The notes below the pieces were generated by a model. It was not told the origin of the DNA, did not search any database, and was given only the letters and a program-made list of their open reading frames with translations. A DNA stretch of 64,000 bases from Epiperipatus broadwayi (Eukaryota; Onychophora; Udeonychophora; Euonychophora; Peripatidae): contig JAQFVV010000180.1 of assembly GCA_028023455.1 (NCBI GenBank), forward strand, positions 994,001 through 1,058,000. Direction: 5' to 3'. The position numbers and the translations under genes were made by a program. The stretch's first letter is position 1; every line of letters begins with the position of its first letter. Positions 62,481-64,000 of this stretch are shown piece by piece.

Positions 62481-63049
62481 TAAAAAACCATGCATGAGAT
62501 GGATGGATGAATGAATTAAGAAATTCATTGGTGCAACATAGATAAGAGAGAGTATGAATTGAAAAAATTGGATTAATCTTGGAGAGACTTTCATTTTGCT
62601 GTAGACTGATTGTTGAAAATGATAATGAGTAGGATTACAATTTAATTTTTTTTTAGAAATATTTCATTAATATTTGATAATTGTTTTAAAAGAAAAGTAA
62701 TTGAAGCATCACAAATAATGTTGTTTCCAGTAAACAACAATATATATGGGATAGTTGGATGGCAGCCTTCCCATAGCCCACTTTGCAAGCAGTACCCATT
62801 CTCAATTAAAACCAATGTTTCCACATGGGGACCAAACTTTATTTTGATAAATTCCTGATTAAAGACATAAAATTATGAAAATACACATAAAAACCACTAA
62901 CACGAACTCCCGCAGTATTATGAAGGGATAGCTAAACCAGAATTGTAAAAATTACAGTTCTAGTTTTTATAAATAGAAAATAATTACATCGTGTTTGCAG
63001 CCATGAAAAACATCAAATATAGAGTATATTCTCTATAGAGGAATCTTTT
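62481..63049. other. AT-rich DNA, no gene recognised
   Basis: A minus-strand frame at 62,642-62,824 has a somewhat less A/T-rich part (NGYCLQSGLWEGC) but no supporting signal. Confidence 0.35.
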
Positions 63050-63650
63050 GTTCATTTAAAAACAAATAAAACTTCTTCAACTTAACATTGAGAGTATAAC
63101 AAAATTAAAATACTCTACAAATTAATTGTTCAGCACAATATTGATGTAATTGTGCTGCAGAAAATTTATCATTCTTCTAATAGCACACATCTTAAACTTA
63201 CTGAATTTGCATTACTACATCTGTCAGACTACTTTTGATTGAAATCACTTTGTAAAGCAAATAACTTCTATGGAAAATAATTCAAATAATATTGTAATCT
63301 TTATTCAGATAAATGGTTTTTAGGTATGAAATGTTTACAAAAATTCCTAATATTAAGTATCCCTTCAGATCTGCCACTGTATTTATAAAAGGTTTCAATT
63401 CTCATAATAATTTTATGTGATATTAATTAAGGTTCAAATACGTTTAAACCACTTGCACTTACTTTACAATGTCGAGAAAAAATAACTTGTTATGTATGAT
63501 TTGCTTCAACAAAAAATGGTTTGTCTTTGCCTATTGAACAACATCTATGAGACAATTTCTCCTATATCATACAAAAACCAAGTCTAATTGTTCTTGCAAT
63601 CAACATTTCTATAGTTAAAAATTATCTTTGCCTGACATGGAATTTTTAAG
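63050..63650 (+). pseudogene. LINE endonuclease domain relic
   Basis: In one frame near 63,122 the plus strand reads LIVQHNIDVIVLQKIYHSSN and LTEFALLHLSDYF. This fits the N-terminal part of APE-like endonucleases (DVI.LQET with Lys replacing the catalytic Glu position, followed by the ..GF... segment). Further on KIPNIKYPF and VFIKGFNSH resemble the segment before the GDFN motif. The frame is broken repeatedly. Confidence 0.45.
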
Positions 63651-64000
63651 TAAGCCTAACTCAAGTCAACATATAAGATATCTTGAATAGAATATTAATA
63701 CAATTTTCTTCAGTTCCTTTTTGTTATAATAGAATTAGCAAACTCTTAACAGCTAACTCTCATGAACATCAAAAGCAATCTATTCCGATTAACTTAGGGA
63801 TGTCTTTTATAGCAAATTGCTGCCAAACTTGAATAATGGCTGAATGATTCCAGTGAAGAAAAGTGAAGAAATATTATTGAAAAGCAAAACTTTATAAAAT
63901 ATAATTATGAGGCCTGAGCCCTTTTATGATTTTTTTTAAAAAAGAATTACTAGTGTTATTACTAATGAAATTGTCACTCTCATAAATTCACATCTAAACT
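63651..64000. other. AT-rich DNA, nothing recognised
   Basis: Possibly a continuation of the LINE relic, but no motif can be supported. Confidence 0.3.

Overview
This is a strongly AT-rich, gene-poor, repeat-dense stretch of animal nuclear DNA. No bacterial-style operons, rRNA or functional tRNA genes are visible, and no long intact reading frame exists apart from one encoded by a microsatellite. Decayed non-LTR retrotransposons, tRNA-derived SINEs, a gag-bearing LTR-type relic, many fold-back repeats and a roughly 190-unit TATC tract fit an invertebrate. A mollusc, perhaps a cephalopod, is a plausible but unproven guess.

The most notable content is two related families of tandem repeats, A (about 450 bp) and B (about 380-400 bp). 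Every unit that keeps the relevant segment carries a hammerhead-ribozyme motif: a CUGANGA box, a short stem II, a GAAA box, a two-base-pair stem III, and a stem I made of two helices split by an internal loop. Family A lies at 1.2-2.7 kb (three direct units plus one inverted), 13.2 kb, 32.8 kb (end fragment without ribozyme) and 60.5-61.0 kb. Family B lies at 24.15-25.26 kb (two direct units plus one inverted). Paired changes in the helices of different copies support the fold. Both families also share the same layout of direct units closed by an inverted unit. They look like retrozyme or Penelope-type pseudo-LTR elements.

Layout: 0-8.6 kb holds family A and unremarkable AT-rich DNA. 8.6-10.8 kb holds a 2.1-kb repeat (family C) with promoter-like and splice-donor signals, and its inverted partner is at 54.95-57.0 kb. 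11.2-12.3 kb is a repeat with 20-bp perfect terminal inverted repeats and telomere-like sequence. 16.2-17.0 kb has two minisatellites. 17.8-18.1 kb has a probable 3' terminal exon on the minus strand. 18.8-23.5 kb has palindromes, a LINE relic and a giant fold-back whose right arm contains the TATC tract. 26.6-32.6 kb is an LTR-like relic with gag remnants, and its body recurs at 46.2-49.8 kb. 34.1-35.4 kb is another terminal-inverted-repeat element. 40.1-45.4 kb is a nearly full-length but broken non-LTR retrotransposon on the minus strand, followed by a compact hairpin element. 50-60 kb contains further palindromes, a SINE and two candidate exons of unidentified host genes. 61-64 kb has two more LINE relics.

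Host coding content is limited to a few candidate exons: 17,831-18,127 minus, 52,700-52,878 plus, 58,173-58,227 minus, and weaker ones near 15.0, 36.7 and 37.5 kb. None could be assigned to a known gene. The window looks like intronic or intergenic DNA of one or more large genes.
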